Source: Methylobacterium aerolatum
GTDB lineage: Bacteria; Pseudomonadota; Alphaproteobacteria; Rhizobiales; Beijerinckiaceae
Assembly: GCF_022179085.1 (NCBI RefSeq)
Contig: NZ_BPQE01000021.1
Coordinates: 62,001 to 126,000 of the forward strand
Reading direction: 5' to 3'
Length of the DNA: 64,000 bases
Made by a program: the position numbers and the translations under genes. The notes below the pieces were generated by a model that was not told the DNA's origin, did not search any database, and saw nothing but the letters and a program-made list of their open reading frames with translations. Shown one piece after another: positions 43,249-52,805 of this stretch; the first letter of the stretch is position 1; every line of letters begins with the position of its first letter.

Positions 43249-45672
43249 CTACCGGAGCGGAGGCGCCGCCCCTCTCCGCCCCCGCGCCTCCTGGACGGCG
43301 CGGCGGAGGATGCGGGACAGGTCGGCCACGGAATACGGCTTGCGCAGCAGGTCGAACCCGTGAGTGCCCTTGACCGCGAGCACGTCGCTGTAGCCGGAGG
43401 TCAGCACGACGGGAATGTCCGGCCGCCGCCGCCGGATCTCGTCGGCGAGCTCCACGCCGTTCATGCCCGGCATCACCACGTCCGAGAACACGACCTCGAA
43501 CCGGAAGGGCACGCGCTCGATCTCGGCCAGAGCCGTGGCGGCGTCCGTCACCCACACGGTGGTATAGCCGAGTTCGCGCAGCGCCTGCTCGGCGAAGGCG
43601 CCGACCGCGAGGTTGTCCTCCACCACGAGGACGCGGGTGCCATGGCCCTCGGCCAGGGGTTCGGGCTCCGCCGCCGGGCCGCTGCTCTGCGCGACGGCGA
43701 CGCGGGGCAGGAAGAGGGTGAAGGTCGTGCCGGTGCCGACCTCGCTCTCCACCGTGATCTCGCCGCCGGACTGCTTGGCGAAGCCGAAGACCTGGCTGAG
43801 GCCGAGCCCCGTGCCCTGGCCAACCCCCTTCGTCGTGAAGAACGGCTCGAAGATGCGCTCCATGTTCTCCGGGGCGATGCCGGACCCGGAATCGGTGATC
43901 GCGACGGCCACGAAGTCGCCCCGTTGCAGGGGATGCGCCCGGATGGCGGGAATGGTCGTGGCCCGGCGAAGCCGGATGCGCAGGTTCCCCTCCCCCGCCA
44001 TGGCATCGCGGGCGTTGACCACGAGGTTCACGAGGGCGGTGTCGAACTGGCTCGGGTCGGCGTTCACGTGCAGGCCCTGCTCCTCCCCGGTGGGGAGATC
44101 GAGGGTGATGTGGACCCTGGCGCCCGTGAGGGTGCGCACCATGTCGGCCACCGCCGTCACGGCGCGGTCGACCGCGAAGGTCTCGGGCCGGAGGGCCTGC
44201 CGCCGGGCGAAGGCGAGGAGCTGGCCGGTGAGCTTGGCCGCGCGGTCCACCGTGTCGGAGATGGCACCCACGTAGCGCTGGCGCCTTTCCTCGGCGAGGT
44301 CGGCCCGCTTCAGCAGGTCCGTCGAGGACTTGATGACGGTCAGCAGGTTGTTGAAGTCGTGCGCCACGCCGCCGGTGAGCTGGCCGACCGCCTCGAGCTT
44401 CTGCGATTGCCGCAGCTGCTCTTCGAGGGCCCGGCGCTCGGTGATGTCGCGGCCGGCGGCGTAGAAATGGTCGCCCGTCGGGATGGCGTTCCAGGAGATC
44501 CAGCGGACGCTGCCGTCCTTGGCGCGCATCCGGACATCGAGGTCGTCGATCGGCAGGCCCGCGATCACGCGCTCGAAGGCCGCGGCGGCGGCGGCGCGGT
44601 CCTCGAGGTTGACGTAGTGGTCGAAGCGGGCGCCCACCACCTCGTCGATCTCCCAGCCCAGCGTCTGCGTCCAGGCGGCGTTGGCCTTGCGGAAATGCCC
44701 GTCGAAGCCGCAGACCACGAACAGGTCCCGGCTCGCGCGCCAGACCATGTCGCGCTCGTCGGTGCGCTCCCGCGCGGCGGTCTCCAGGTGGCTCTCCAGG
44801 CGGCGGCGGTCGGTGATGTCGTTGAACAGGATGGCGACCCGGTGCAACTCCGGCTCGCCCACCCGCAGGGCGTGCACGTCGAACCAGCGCCCCATCGAGA
44901 CGGCGCCGCTCTCGAACCGCACCGGCCGCCCGGTGCGCGCGACCTCGCCGTAGGTGTCGAACCAGAACCGCTCCAGGCCGGGCACGACCTCGCTCACCCA
45001 CCGCCCGGCGACGCCGTGCAGGCCCGTCTGCGCGGCGAAGGCGGGATTCACCTCGACGAAGCGGTAATCGACCGGCCGCGACTCGGCGTCGAAGCGCATC
45101 TCCACGATGCAGAATCCGCTGTCGACGGCATCGAACAGTGCCCGGTAGCGCGATTCGCTCTCGGCCAGGATCCCCTCCGCCGTGCGGAAGCGGGTGACGT
45201 CGAGCTGGCTCGCGAAGAAGTAGCGCAGGCTCCCGTCCGGGCCGAAGACCGGGCTGATGTAGAGTTCGTTGCGGAAGGGCGTGCCGTCCCGGTGATAGTT
45301 CGTGAGTTCGACCACGACGTCCCGGCGGCCGGCGATGGCGTCGCGGACCTTGGCGACATCCGCCGGGTCCGTGTCGGGCCCCTGGAGGAAGCGGCAGTTG
45401 CGGCCGATCAGTTCGCTGGCGTCGTAGCCGCACAGGCTCTGAAACGCCCGGTTGGCGAAGACGATCGGGTTGTCGGGCTGGTTGGGGTCGGTGATGATCT
45501 GCGGCATGCGGGTCTTCTCCGCAGCCGTGAACAGGAGGTCGGCCGACGCGGCGGAGGTGCGCTGGCCGTGATCCGGGCGTCTGACGCCCTGGCGCCGGTC
45601 CGCTTCCAGCATCGCCACGCGGTCCTCGAGCTCGCGCTCGCGCCGCCTCAGCCGTTCGATCTCGGCGTCCAT
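43249..45672 (-). CDS. LOV-domain hybrid histidine kinase
   Basis: This 807-residue protein starts with a coiled coil ([19 protein letters not shown]) and a LOV domain (about 45-155) carrying GRNCRFLQG, whose Cys (residue 93) forms the light-induced flavin adduct. Two more PAS domains follow (about 165-290 and 305-420). Then come an HisKA domain with H-box VAHDFNNLL, an ATPase domain ([28 protein letters not shown]), and a C-terminal receiver domain (about 690-805) with phospho-acceptor SDVVMPG and KPYS. Light should drive phosphorylation of its own receiver or a separate partner. ATG at 45672 is preceded by GAGGAGACG. No cognate regulator gene is adjacent. Confidence 0.95.
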   Translation of the reverse strand: MDAEIERLRRRERELEDRVAMLEADRRQGVRRPDHGQRTSAASADLLFTAAEKTRMPQIITDPNQPDNPIVFANRAFQSLCGYDASELIGRNCRFLQGPDTDPADVAKVRDAIAGRRDVVVELTNYHRDGTPFRNELYISPVFGPDGSLRYFFASQLDVTRFRTAEGILAESESRYRALFDAVDSGFCIVEMRFDAESRPVDYRFVEVNPAFAAQTGLHGVAGRWVSEVVPGLERFWFDTYGEVARTGRPVRFESGAVSMGRWFDVHALRVGEPELHRVAILFNDITDRRRLESHLETAARERTDERDMVWRASRDLFVVCGFDGHFRKANAAWTQTLGWEIDEVVGARFDHYVNLEDRAAAAAAFERVIAGLPIDDLDVRMRAKDGSVRWISWNAIPTGDHFYAAGRDITERRALEEQLRQSQKLEAVGQLTGGVAHDFNNLLTVIKSSTDLLKRADLAEERRQRYVGAISDTVDRAAKLTGQLLAFARRQALRPETFAVDRAVTAVADMVRTLTGARVHITLDLPTGEEQGLHVNADPSQFDTALVNLVVNARDAMAGEGNLRIRLRRATTIPAIRAHPLQRGDFVAVAITDSGSGIAPENMERIFEPFFTTKGVGQGTGLGLSQVFGFAKQSGGEITVESEVGTGTTFTLFLPRVAVAQSSGPAAEPEPLAEGHGTRVLVVEDNLAVGAFAEQALRELGYTTVWVTDAATALAEIERVPFRFEVVFSDVVMPGMNGVELADEIRRRRPDIPVVLTSGYSDVLAVKGTHGFDLLRKPYSVADLSRILRRAVQEARGRRGAAPPLR

Positions 45673-45893
45673 CGTCTCCTCGTCGTGGGCGTCGATAGCG
45701 GGGGCAAAGGCCGGCGGCAACCGTCCCGCACGGACGTCCACCGCTGCGGGTCTCCCGCCGACCGGGGGCGCACCGCGCAGTGCAGCGTGCTGCGCCGCAC
45801 CGCACGCGGAAGGGCGCCGGCCCATATTCCCATTAGACGAACACGAGGGGTCCCAAGGCGGGCCCCGCCCCCCGGCACACAAGGATGATTCCC

Positions 45894-45992
45894 ATGATCC
45901 TCAAAGGCTTCTCCTACGCGATGATCGGCGCCTTTGTCGGCGGCCTCGCCATGACCGTCGCCGGCTCGGCGAACCTGCTCCTCGCCCTGTAA
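45894..45992 (+). CDS. 32-residue single-span membrane peptide
   Basis: A short ORF encodes MILKGFSYAMIGAFVGGLAM followed by a Thr/Ala/Gly/Leu-rich helix and ends LLLAL. It has one membrane helix with small-residue packing (GAFVGG). The ATG is preceded by AAGGATGATTCCC, a good ribosome site, and normal codon use supports translation. It lies between the divergent kinase gene and a small acidic protein gene on the same strand. Function unknown; it could be a leader or a regulatory membrane peptide. Confidence 0.55.
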   Translation: MILKGFSYAMIGAFVGGLAMTVAGSANLLLAL

Positions 45993-46086
45993 GCGCGGCG
46001 AGGGAATGAGGCGTCCCACGCGGGATTCTGCCGCGGGGACGTCGGCGCCTCCGCGCGGTTGCCTGAAGCCCATCAAGGAGACAGGC

Positions 46087-46290
46087 ATGGCCGACAAGGC
46101 GGACGTGACGACCTACACCGTGAAGCAGGCGATGGCCGCGCGGATCGATGACCACATCGAGATCGCGGTGGAAGCCGAGGACGGGACCAAGCTGAAGCTG
46201 AAGGGGACCCCCGACCAGCTCGATGCCCTGGTCGGAGACCTGGAACTGATCCTCGACGGGGACGACGCCGCGGCGGACGCCGCCGAATAG
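46087..46290 (+). CDS. Small acidic protein, unknown
   Basis: This 67-residue protein is acidic and likely folded: TYTVKQAMAARIDDHIEIAV, then EDGTKLKLKGTPDQLDALV and a tail of Asp and Ala (LDGDDAAADAAE). The ATG has AAGGAGACAGGC upstream, a strong site. I know of no function. A terminator hairpin with TTT follows. Confidence 0.72.
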   Translation: MADKADVTTYTVKQAMAARIDDHIEIAVEAEDGTKLKLKGTPDQLDALVGDLELILDGDDAAADAAE

Positions 46291-46301
46291 GAGCCCGACC
46301 G

Positions 46302-46333
46302 GGCCCGCCCCCGGATTCTTCCAGGAGCGGGCC
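46302..46333 (+). terminator. Terminator hairpin
   Basis: GGCCCGC and GCGGGCC pair around an 18-base loop containing CCGGATTCTTCCAGG, followed by TTTGCG. It lies 11 bases after the stop of the small acidic protein. Confidence 0.6.
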
Positions 46334-46464
46334 TTTGCGTGTGCGGGCCTGTGCGTCGGGGAGGAGGCGGCCTCGTGCGGTGACGCACCCACACCGTCCC
46401 CGCGCCCCTCGCCTGGACCTCTGATCCTGCAGCGGTTCTTTGCAGACCCGGCTGGATCGTTGGC

Positions 46465-46749
46465 CTAGCGGCCGCTCGGGGCCGCGCCGCTGCCGGTGGT
46501 GCCGTTGCCGCTGCCGCTGCCCGCCGCCGCGCCGGGCGTGCTCACCGGAGCGCCGCCGCTCGTGCCTGGGGCTCCCTGGGGCATCGCGCCGCCGGTCCCC
46601 GCGTTCATCTTCTGCTCCTGGCTCTTCACGCTGCCGGGGCTGTTCATGTTGCCCTCGGCACTGCCGGCGCCCGGCCGGGTCTGAGCGATGGCGCCGCCCG
46701 AGACGAGGATGGCGACCGTGGTCGCGACTGCAAGTGTTTTGAAAGACAT
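46465..46749 (-). CDS. Small secreted Gly/Ser/Pro-rich protein
   Basis: This 94-residue protein has a signal peptide (MSFKTLAVATTVAILVSGGAIAQ) and a low-complexity mature part rich in Gly, Ser, Ala and Pro. GGAPVSTPGAAAGSGSGNG is followed by a similar Gly/Ser stretch to the end. No Cys is present, so it is probably an unstructured periplasmic protein. Common in Methylobacterium as small hypothetical proteins, an impression and not a search result. The ATG at 46749 gives the signal peptide; an upstream ATG would add 12 residues. Confidence 0.7.
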   Translation of the reverse strand: MSFKTLAVATTVAILVSGGAIAQTRPGAGSAEGNMNSPGSVKSQEQKMNAGTGGAMPQGAPGTSGGAPVSTPGAAAGSGSGNGTTGSGAAPSGR

Positions 46750-46842
46750 GGCGTCATTCTCCGGGACGATCGTTGTGTCATCCATAACGTCAACTTCGGC
46801 GGCCAACCATTCGTTCAAGACAAATCCAATGTTGCATCGCAA

Positions 46843-47546
46843 CTACCGACTCAGGCTACGACGACAACTCAATTGATGATCGTCAAGACTTCGTCGCCAC
46901 GCGACGCAGAAGCCCCCGCATGGCGTCCATGCGGGGTCGATTCCATCGGGTGCGGCGCCGGCCAGTCCGTGACGCCAAGGCCCCGGCGGCGCCGGGGGTT
47001 CCCGCCATCCGCCGGAGGGAGAGGGTCCTACTGTGCCGCGGAGCGCCCCGAAACGGCGGTGCAGGTATGGCCGCCGTTTGCCCAGCCTCAACCGCCAAGC
47101 CTGTTCCGCCCCCGTGCAGGGTTGCCGGGTCACGGCCGCGTCGGCGGTGCCGTCGCCCGCGCGCTCGTTCGAACGGAACGGTCCTCACGCCCATCGCTCA
47201 TGCTGTCGTGCAAGAAATCCGAGATATTTTCAGTATCGCGAAAATACGATCAGGCTGAAATCGCCACGCAAGTCGATCTTACGCGGCAAACGACAACCTC
47301 GAAACAGATCGAATTCGGTCAAGTAAGCTCCGACGCAAGGGCGTGATCCAGTCCCGCCGCTCGGGCATCCCGACGCCGCCGAAAACGTGACGGGAGCGAG
47401 AAGGTGACTTGCCGGACCGGGGAATCGCGGGCCGGTCCGTCCCCTTGCCAGCGGCGGAGCGGCGCGCCAAGCTGCCGCCAACGGGCGAAAGAGCTGGAGA
47501 ACGGCCGGAGCCGGAAACCGTCCAGAGCCATGAAGCGTCCAGGGCC
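46843..47546. other. Gene-poor interval with an inverted repeat
   Basis: About 700 bases between the small secreted protein and the large secreted hydrolase gene. No ORF here has a ribosome site and normal codon use. TATTTTC (47225-47231) and GAAAATA (47240-47246) form an inverted repeat in an AT-rich patch about 300 bases upstream of the hydrolase gene. The remaining sequence shows nothing I can name. Confidence 0.5.
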
Positions 47547-49115
47547 ATGAAACATCTGCTGTGGGCCGCGGCGTGTCTCGCCGTCCTCGCGGGCGGGAGC
47601 GCCGCGCACGCAAGGGTCACGCGCCTCGAAATCGCATCCGAGCAGGCGTACGGGTCGTTCGCGGCCGGGGAGTACCGGAGGCTCGACGGGCGCATCGCCG
47701 GAGACCTCTCGCCCGAGGCGGAATCCGTCCCCGATCTCGACAAGGCGCCCCGCGACGCCGCGGGCCGGGTGAGCTACGGCGCGCGGATCGTCCTGTTCCT
47801 CCCCCGCGATCCCGCCGCCGGCAACGGCGCCCTGCTGGTCGACGTTCCGAATCGCGGCAACGCCTACGCGAACGCGCTCTACAACGCGCCGCGCACCGTC
47901 CCGATGGCCGCCGGCGACCTCAGCGCCGGCACGGGCTTCCTGGAGGATCGCGGCTATGCCGTCGCCGAGGTCTACTGGGAACTCGGCCGGGGCGCGGAGT
48001 TGCCGAGCTTCACCGATGCGGAGGGGCGGCGGCGCTTCGTGGAGGGTGTCGGCTTCGCCATCGTGCGCGATGCCGCCGACTTCCTGGCCCATGCCCCGGC
48101 GGATGCGGCGGGCACGGCGAACCCCCTGGCGGGCGTCGTCAACCGGACCCTCGGCACGGGCAAGTCACAGGACGGGCGATTCCTGAAGACGTTCCTGCTG
48201 CACGGCTTCAACCGGGCGGAGGGACGGCGCGTCTTCGACGGGATGCACGTCTTCGTCTCCGGCGCCGGGCTGCTGCCGATCCTGCAATCGGGCACGGGGC
48301 CGGTCTCCAGTGCGGACAGGACGCCGAACTTCTCGGACCCGGACTATCCCGGCGTCAACGACGGGCCGCTCACCATCGGCGAGGTCGTCGCCAAGGTGGA
48401 GGCCCGGGGCGAGGTTCCGCCGAAGATGATGCTCCTCAACTCGACGGTGGACTACGCCTCCCTGCGCGCCTCCCTCGGACGGACCGGCGCGCAGGGGACC
48501 GCCGACCTGCCCCTGCCGGGGAACGTGCGGATGTACGACGTCGCCGGCTCCTCGCACGTCACCGTCGTCGCCGCGCCCGCCTGCGAGCGACCGCCGGGTC
48601 GGCTCGACTGGGCGCCCGTCGCCCGCGCCACGCTGCAGCGGCTCGACGGCTGGGTGGCGCGCAACGAGGCGCCGCCCGCCACGCGCCTGATGCCGCTCCA
48701 GCCCGCCACGGACGACCCGACCGTGCTCCAGGCGCCGAAATCCTTCCCCGGGGCCGTCGTGCAGGTGCCCCAGCGCGATGCGGACGGCAATCCGCTGGGC
48801 GGCGTGCGCCTGCCCGACCTCGCGGTGCCCCTCGGCGTCCATGGCGGCCAGAACGCGCCGCTCACGACCTTCACCTGCTCGCTGGTGGGGACCTTCCGGC
48901 CCTTCCCACGGTCCCCGGATGCGACGGGCGGCGGGCCCGCCTCGCTCGCCGAGCGCTACCCGGACCGGCAGGACTACGTGAACAAGGTCCGCGTCGCGGC
49001 CCGCGCGGCGGAGGCGGAGGGCTTCCTGCTGCCGGAGGACGTGGCCGTGATCGTCAACGCGGCGGCCGAAACGCCCCTCGCCGATCCGAAGGCTCCGGCG
49101 AGCCCGCCCCGCTGA
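47547..49115 (+). CDS. Large secreted protein, alpha/beta-hydrolase domain (Abhydrolase_10-like)
   Basis: This 522-residue protein starts with a signal peptide (MKHLLWAAACLAVLAGGSAAHA). The fold resembles the alpha/beta-hydrolase family that contains PHB-depolymerase-like and uncharacterised secreted proteins. Blocks seen include LLVDVPNRGNAYANALYN, GFLEDRGYAVAEVYWELG and LLHGFNRAEGRRVFDGMH. FVSGAGLLPIL and the late RMYDVAGSSHVTVVA (with His) follow. The nucleophilic G-x-S-x-G is not obvious: GFNRAEG occupies that place, so the catalytic Ser may be absent or shifted. The ATG at 47547 is the only start giving a clean signal peptide. It stands alone; substrate unknown. Confidence 0.82.
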   Translation: MKHLLWAAACLAVLAGGSAAHARVTRLEIASEQAYGSFAAGEYRRLDGRIAGDLSPEAESVPDLDKAPRDAAGRVSYGARIVLFLPRDPAAGNGALLVDVPNRGNAYANALYNAPRTVPMAAGDLSAGTGFLEDRGYAVAEVYWELGRGAELPSFTDAEGRRRFVEGVGFAIVRDAADFLAHAPADAAGTANPLAGVVNRTLGTGKSQDGRFLKTFLLHGFNRAEGRRVFDGMHVFVSGAGLLPILQSGTGPVSSADRTPNFSDPDYPGVNDGPLTIGEVVAKVEARGEVPPKMMLLNSTVDYASLRASLGRTGAQGTADLPLPGNVRMYDVAGSSHVTVVAAPACERPPGRLDWAPVARATLQRLDGWVARNEAPPATRLMPLQPATDDPTVLQAPKSFPGAVVQVPQRDADGNPLGGVRLPDLAVPLGVHGGQNAPLTTFTCSLVGTFRPFPRSPDATGGGPASLAERYPDRQDYVNKVRVAARAAEAEGFLLPEDVAVIVNAAAETPLADPKAPASPPR

Positions 49116-49176
49116 CCCAGTTCGGCCTCGGGGCGGCGCTCACCACGCGGTTCCGGCAGGCGGCGGCCCCGCTCAC

Positions 49177-49195
49177 CGTCTTTGCGAGCGGAGCG
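49177..49195. repeat. Palindromic repeat type A, remnant
   Basis: CGTCTTTGCGAGCGGAGCG is identical over 19 bases to the outer end of the palindrome at 21252. It is followed by GCGAAGGGAATCTGACGG, a diverged end. A short remnant in the gap between the hydrolase and response-regulator genes. Confidence 0.65.
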
Positions 49196-49220
49196 GCGAA
49201 GGGAATCTGACGGCGACCTG

Positions 49221-49598
49221 TCAGGCTTGCGCCGCGAAGGAGCGGATGCTCTGGACGAGCTGTCCTTGATCGAACGGCTTGTCGTGGAACACGCCCCGTT
49301 CCGGGATGAGCGCCAGGTCCGGCCTCACCGCGCCGGTCAGGATCAGCGCGATCGGCGGCCAGCGGCGGCGGATCATCGTCGCCAGTTCGAGCCCCATCGG
49401 CGCGCCGCGCACGTCGAGGTCGGCGACCACGACCCGGATGTCGGCGCGCCGTTCGAGGATCTGGATGGCCTTGACGGGGGTGTTGGCCTCGACAACGTCG
49501 CAGCCCGCCTCCTCGATGAGGTCGGACAGGACCATCATCTGGATCGGCTCGTTCTCGATGAGGAGAACGACCGGTCGGCGCTCGGTCGCTGACGTCAC
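49221..49598 (-). CDS. Single-domain response regulator
   Basis: This 125-residue receiver domain has the acidic pair in LLIENEPIQ, the phospho-acceptor Asp in VVADLDVRG, the conserved Thr in LILTGAV and the Lys in HDKPF. No output domain is present. It lies 34 bases after the HWE kinase on the same strand, so it is the probable phosphorylation target, perhaps as a phosphate sink or as a partner in a stress relay. GTG start. Confidence 0.92.
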   Translation of the reverse strand: MTSATERRPVVLLIENEPIQMMVLSDLIEEAGCDVVEANTPVKAIQILERRADIRVVVADLDVRGAPMGLELATMIRRRWPPIALILTGAVRPDLALIPERGVFHDKPFDQGQLVQSIRSFAAQA

Positions 49599-49632
49599 AG
49601 AATCCCCCTTCGAGGACCCGCGTCTGCCCCGA

Positions 49633-52419
49633 TCACGATGCCACCACCTGAGAGATGGGCGCGCGGAACTCCGCGTCCAGGCCCCGCTCCGAATAATCGA
49701 GGCGCGTGTCCCGCGTTCCGATGAGGCCGGTCTCGATCAGCCGCGCCCCGAAGCCGCGCCGGGTCGGCGCAACGGCCGCCGGGCCGCCGCGCTCCTCCCA
49801 TGCCAGGACGATCGAGCGCTCGGGCCCCTCCTCGACCCACCACGCCACCCGGACGAAGCCCGCCTCCCGGGACAGGGCTCCGTACTTGATGGCGTTGGTG
49901 GTCAGTTCGTGCAGGAGCAGGGACAGGGAGAGCGTCGCCTGCGGCGCCAGGGCGAGGCCCGGCCCCTCGATCCGGAAACGGTCGAGGGAGGTCTGCAGGG
50001 CCAGGACCTTCTCGACCACGGACCGGATCGGCGCCGCGGCCCAGCTGTCCTGCATCAGGACGTCGTGCGCCCGCGAGAGGGCGATCAGGCGCTCGGTGAA
50101 GGCCCGGACCGGGGCTTGGTCCGAAACCGACCGCAGGGTCTGGCCCGCGATGCCCTGGACCATGGCCAGGGTGTTCTTCAGCCGGTGGGACAGCTCGCCA
50201 TTGAGGAGACCCTGCTGCTGCTCCGCCTGGACGCGGCCGACCGCGACCTGCACCCGGTCGGTGACCGTCTGGACGAAGGCGAGTTCCTCCGGCCGGAAGC
50301 TGCGGGACGTGGCGTAGTGGACGAAGCCGATCCCCACGAGGCGGCCCCGCTCCATCACGGGCACGTTGATCATCGTGCGGATGCCGAGGGCGAGGAAGCG
50401 CTCGGCCGTCGCGCGGCTGCGCGGGTCCCGCTCCACATCCTCGATGAGGACGATCTCGCCGCGCTTGAGATCCTCGATATGGCTGCCGTACTCGCGAAAT
50501 TTGTACGATCCGGCGATGGAGTCGATCGCCGGCGCGCACCAATCCGTCGGGATGTCGAGGGTCTCGTCCACGGGCTCCACCAGCCCGTAGCCGGCCCGCG
50601 AGGCGCCGAGGACGTCCGCCACGATCTCGGCCGCGGCCTGGACGAGGCCGGGCACGGTGTCGAGGTCGCGCAGGCGGTCGCCGAGCCGGAGCAGCGCGTC
50701 CTGGCGGAGCCCGGCCTTCTTGACGGCGGTGATGTCCGTGGCGACTCCCGGATAGCGCAGGGGCCGCCCCTCGGCATCGTGGTAGCAGCGCCCGCGCGCG
50801 TGGACCCAGGTCACCGTCCCGTCCGCGGCCAGCAGGCGGTATTCCTCCGCGAAGTCCCCGGCGGTCTCGATGGCGTGGGCGATGCGCTCGCCCACCCAGG
50901 TCCGATCCTCGGGGTGGATGCCCGCGATGAAGGCGGCGAGGGGGGCGCCGGCGGCGGCCAGGGCGGGGTCGACCCCGTACATCCGGGCGAAGTACTCGCC
51001 CGCGTAGAGCCGGTCGTTCGGGATGTCCCAATCCCACCAGCCGAGGGAGCCCGACGCCTCGAAGGCGAGGCTCAGCCGTTCCTCGCTGACGCGGAGGATC
51101 TCCTGGGCGATGTGCCGTTCGGTGACGTCGCGGACCGTGCCGAACCAGCGGACGATGACGCCCGCCCCGTCGCGCGCCGGCTGCCATTGCCGGGTGATCC
51201 AACGCAGGGCTCCGTCGTCGGCGCGCCGGATGCGGTACTCGATGGGTTCGGCGGCGCTGCCGTCGGCCCGGGAGGCCTCGGTCGACAGCTTGGCCCGGTC
51301 CGCCAGGAGGATCGGGGCGGTGACGTCGGCGAGGGTGTAGACCGGCGCGACCGGCAGGCCGTGCAGGCGGCAATACTCCGCCGACACCGTGATGGCGCCG
51401 CTGGCCACGTCAAGTTCGAAGGTGCCGACCTGGCCGGCCTCCTGGGCGAGCCGCGAGCGGGTGTCGCTCGCCCGCAGGGCGATCTCCGAGGCGCGCCGGG
51501 CCGAGATGTCGTTGAACAGGATCGCGACCCGGCGGTCCTCCGGCGTGCCGACGCGGAAGGCCTGGACGTCGAACCAGCGGTTGGGGGCGACGGCCCCGCT
51601 CTCGAAGCGGACCGACTGCCCGGTGAGGGCGACGTGGCCGTAGAGATCGAACCAGTGCTGATCGTGGTCCGGCACGAGGTCCCGCATCCACCGGCCGACC
51701 GCGCCGACGAAGCCGGTCTGGGCCACGAAGGCCGGGTTGACTTCGAGGAAGCGGTAATCGGCCACCCGCTGGCCGCCGGGGGTATCCTCGAAGCGCAGCT
51801 CGACGGTGCAGAAGCCGGTGTCGATGGCCTCAAACAGCGCGCGGTAGCGGGCCTCGCTCCGGCGTGCGTCGTCGGCGCAGCGGCGCGAAGCCTCGGCCGC
51901 CTCCGCCCGGCCGCGCAGGGCGCCGCGCAGTTCGAGCTGGGCCACCACCTGCCGGGCCAGCACGCGCAGATCCTCGGCCTGCTCCGGCGTCAGCCCGCCG
52001 GGCCGGGGCGCGGTGTCGATGACGCAGAGCGAGCCGACCACGAGGCCGTTGCCGAGCCGCAGCGGCGCGCCGGCATAGAAGCGGATGCGGGGTTCGCCGG
52101 TCACCAGGGGGTTGGCGGCGGTGCGCGGGTCCGCCGCGAGATCGGGGATGACGAGGAGGTCGTCGGCGGACAGGGCGATCCGGCAGACCGAGCGGTCGAG
52201 GTCCGTCTCGCTCGCGGGGAAGCCGACGCGGGCCTTGAACCATTGCCGGTCCGCGCTGACCAAGCTGACGAGGCCCACCGGGACGGCGCACAGCCGGGTC
52301 GCGAGGCGCACCACGTCGTCGAAATCCGTCTCGGCCGGCGTGTCGAGCACGCCGAGGGCGTCGAGCGCCGCGAGGCGATCGGGATCACCGACGGTGCGAT
52401 CCGTGAGCAGGGAATTCAT
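49633..52419 (-). CDS. HWE-family sensor histidine kinase with GAF and PAS domains
   Basis: This 928-residue kinase begins with a GAF domain (about 20-165: FDDVVRLATRLCAVPVGLVS, ADRQWFKARVG, RFYAGAPLRLGNGLVVGSLC). Then come three PAS domains (about 185-305, 315-430, 440-560) and a second GAF domain (about 570-720). It ends in an HWE/HisKA_2 kinase: the H-box ELSHRLKNTLAMVQGIA, N-box ELTTNAIKYGALS and WEERGGP motif define the HWE class common in Rhizobiales. The first PAS domain is nearly identical in style to one in the LOV kinase encoded 5 kb upstream. It is followed by a single-domain response regulator. The ATG at 52419 gives MNSLLTDRTVGDPDRL; upstream is non-coding. Confidence 0.95.
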   Translation of the reverse strand: MNSLLTDRTVGDPDRLAALDALGVLDTPAETDFDDVVRLATRLCAVPVGLVSLVSADRQWFKARVGFPASETDLDRSVCRIALSADDLLVIPDLAADPRTAANPLVTGEPRIRFYAGAPLRLGNGLVVGSLCVIDTAPRPGGLTPEQAEDLRVLARQVVAQLELRGALRGRAEAAEASRRCADDARRSEARYRALFEAIDTGFCTVELRFEDTPGGQRVADYRFLEVNPAFVAQTGFVGAVGRWMRDLVPDHDQHWFDLYGHVALTGQSVRFESGAVAPNRWFDVQAFRVGTPEDRRVAILFNDISARRASEIALRASDTRSRLAQEAGQVGTFELDVASGAITVSAEYCRLHGLPVAPVYTLADVTAPILLADRAKLSTEASRADGSAAEPIEYRIRRADDGALRWITRQWQPARDGAGVIVRWFGTVRDVTERHIAQEILRVSEERLSLAFEASGSLGWWDWDIPNDRLYAGEYFARMYGVDPALAAAGAPLAAFIAGIHPEDRTWVGERIAHAIETAGDFAEEYRLLAADGTVTWVHARGRCYHDAEGRPLRYPGVATDITAVKKAGLRQDALLRLGDRLRDLDTVPGLVQAAAEIVADVLGASRAGYGLVEPVDETLDIPTDWCAPAIDSIAGSYKFREYGSHIEDLKRGEIVLIEDVERDPRSRATAERFLALGIRTMINVPVMERGRLVGIGFVHYATSRSFRPEELAFVQTVTDRVQVAVGRVQAEQQQGLLNGELSHRLKNTLAMVQGIAGQTLRSVSDQAPVRAFTERLIALSRAHDVLMQDSWAAAPIRSVVEKVLALQTSLDRFRIEGPGLALAPQATLSLSLLLHELTTNAIKYGALSREAGFVRVAWWVEEGPERSIVLAWEERGGPAAVAPTRRGFGARLIETGLIGTRDTRLDYSERGLDAEFRAPISQVVAS

Positions 52420-52608
52420 TCGTGGGCCGTCAGGGCTCCACCGCGCCCCTGCGGCCTTGTGCCAGGAAGCTCCCCCGCTGGCCAGTGACCGCGTCCGCGC
52501 AGGCGCCGCCTCCCGTCGCCGGGGCGTCGCACCGGCGGGGGGGGCATTGAGACGGAACCATCCGCCCGCAGTGAGGTTCAGGGTCGAAATTCGAAAGGCG
52601 TTCGACCC

Positions 52609-52773
52609 ATGATCATGATCCTCATCTGCTTCCTGGCGCCGTGGCTCGCGATGTTCCTGCGCGGCAAGGTGCTCCAGGGGATCCTCTGCATCGTCCTGCA
52701 CTTGACCATCATCGGCTGGATTCCGGCGACGATCTGGGCTCTGATCGTGACGCGGCGCGAGAGCGCCGCCTGA
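52609..52773 (+). CDS. Pmp3/YqaE-family small membrane protein
   Basis: This 54-residue protein has two helices with the Pmp3 pattern: MIMILICFLAPWLAMFLRGK and then GILCIVLHLTIIGWIPATIWAL, ending in a basic tail. The family is induced by salt or cold stress and affects membrane potential in plants and fungi. Good codon use and the family pattern support it as real. A small helical protein gene follows 32 bases later on the same strand. Confidence 0.85.
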   Translation: MIMILICFLAPWLAMFLRGKVLQGILCIVLHLTIIGWIPATIWALIVTRRESAA

Positions 52774-52805
52774 GGCGCCGCGCCGCCCACAAGGAGGCTG
52801 TCCCC

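Noticed and set aside
46873-47346. Possible 157-residue gene in the interval before the hydrolase gene
   Set aside because: No ribosome site, irregular codon use and no recognisable segment.
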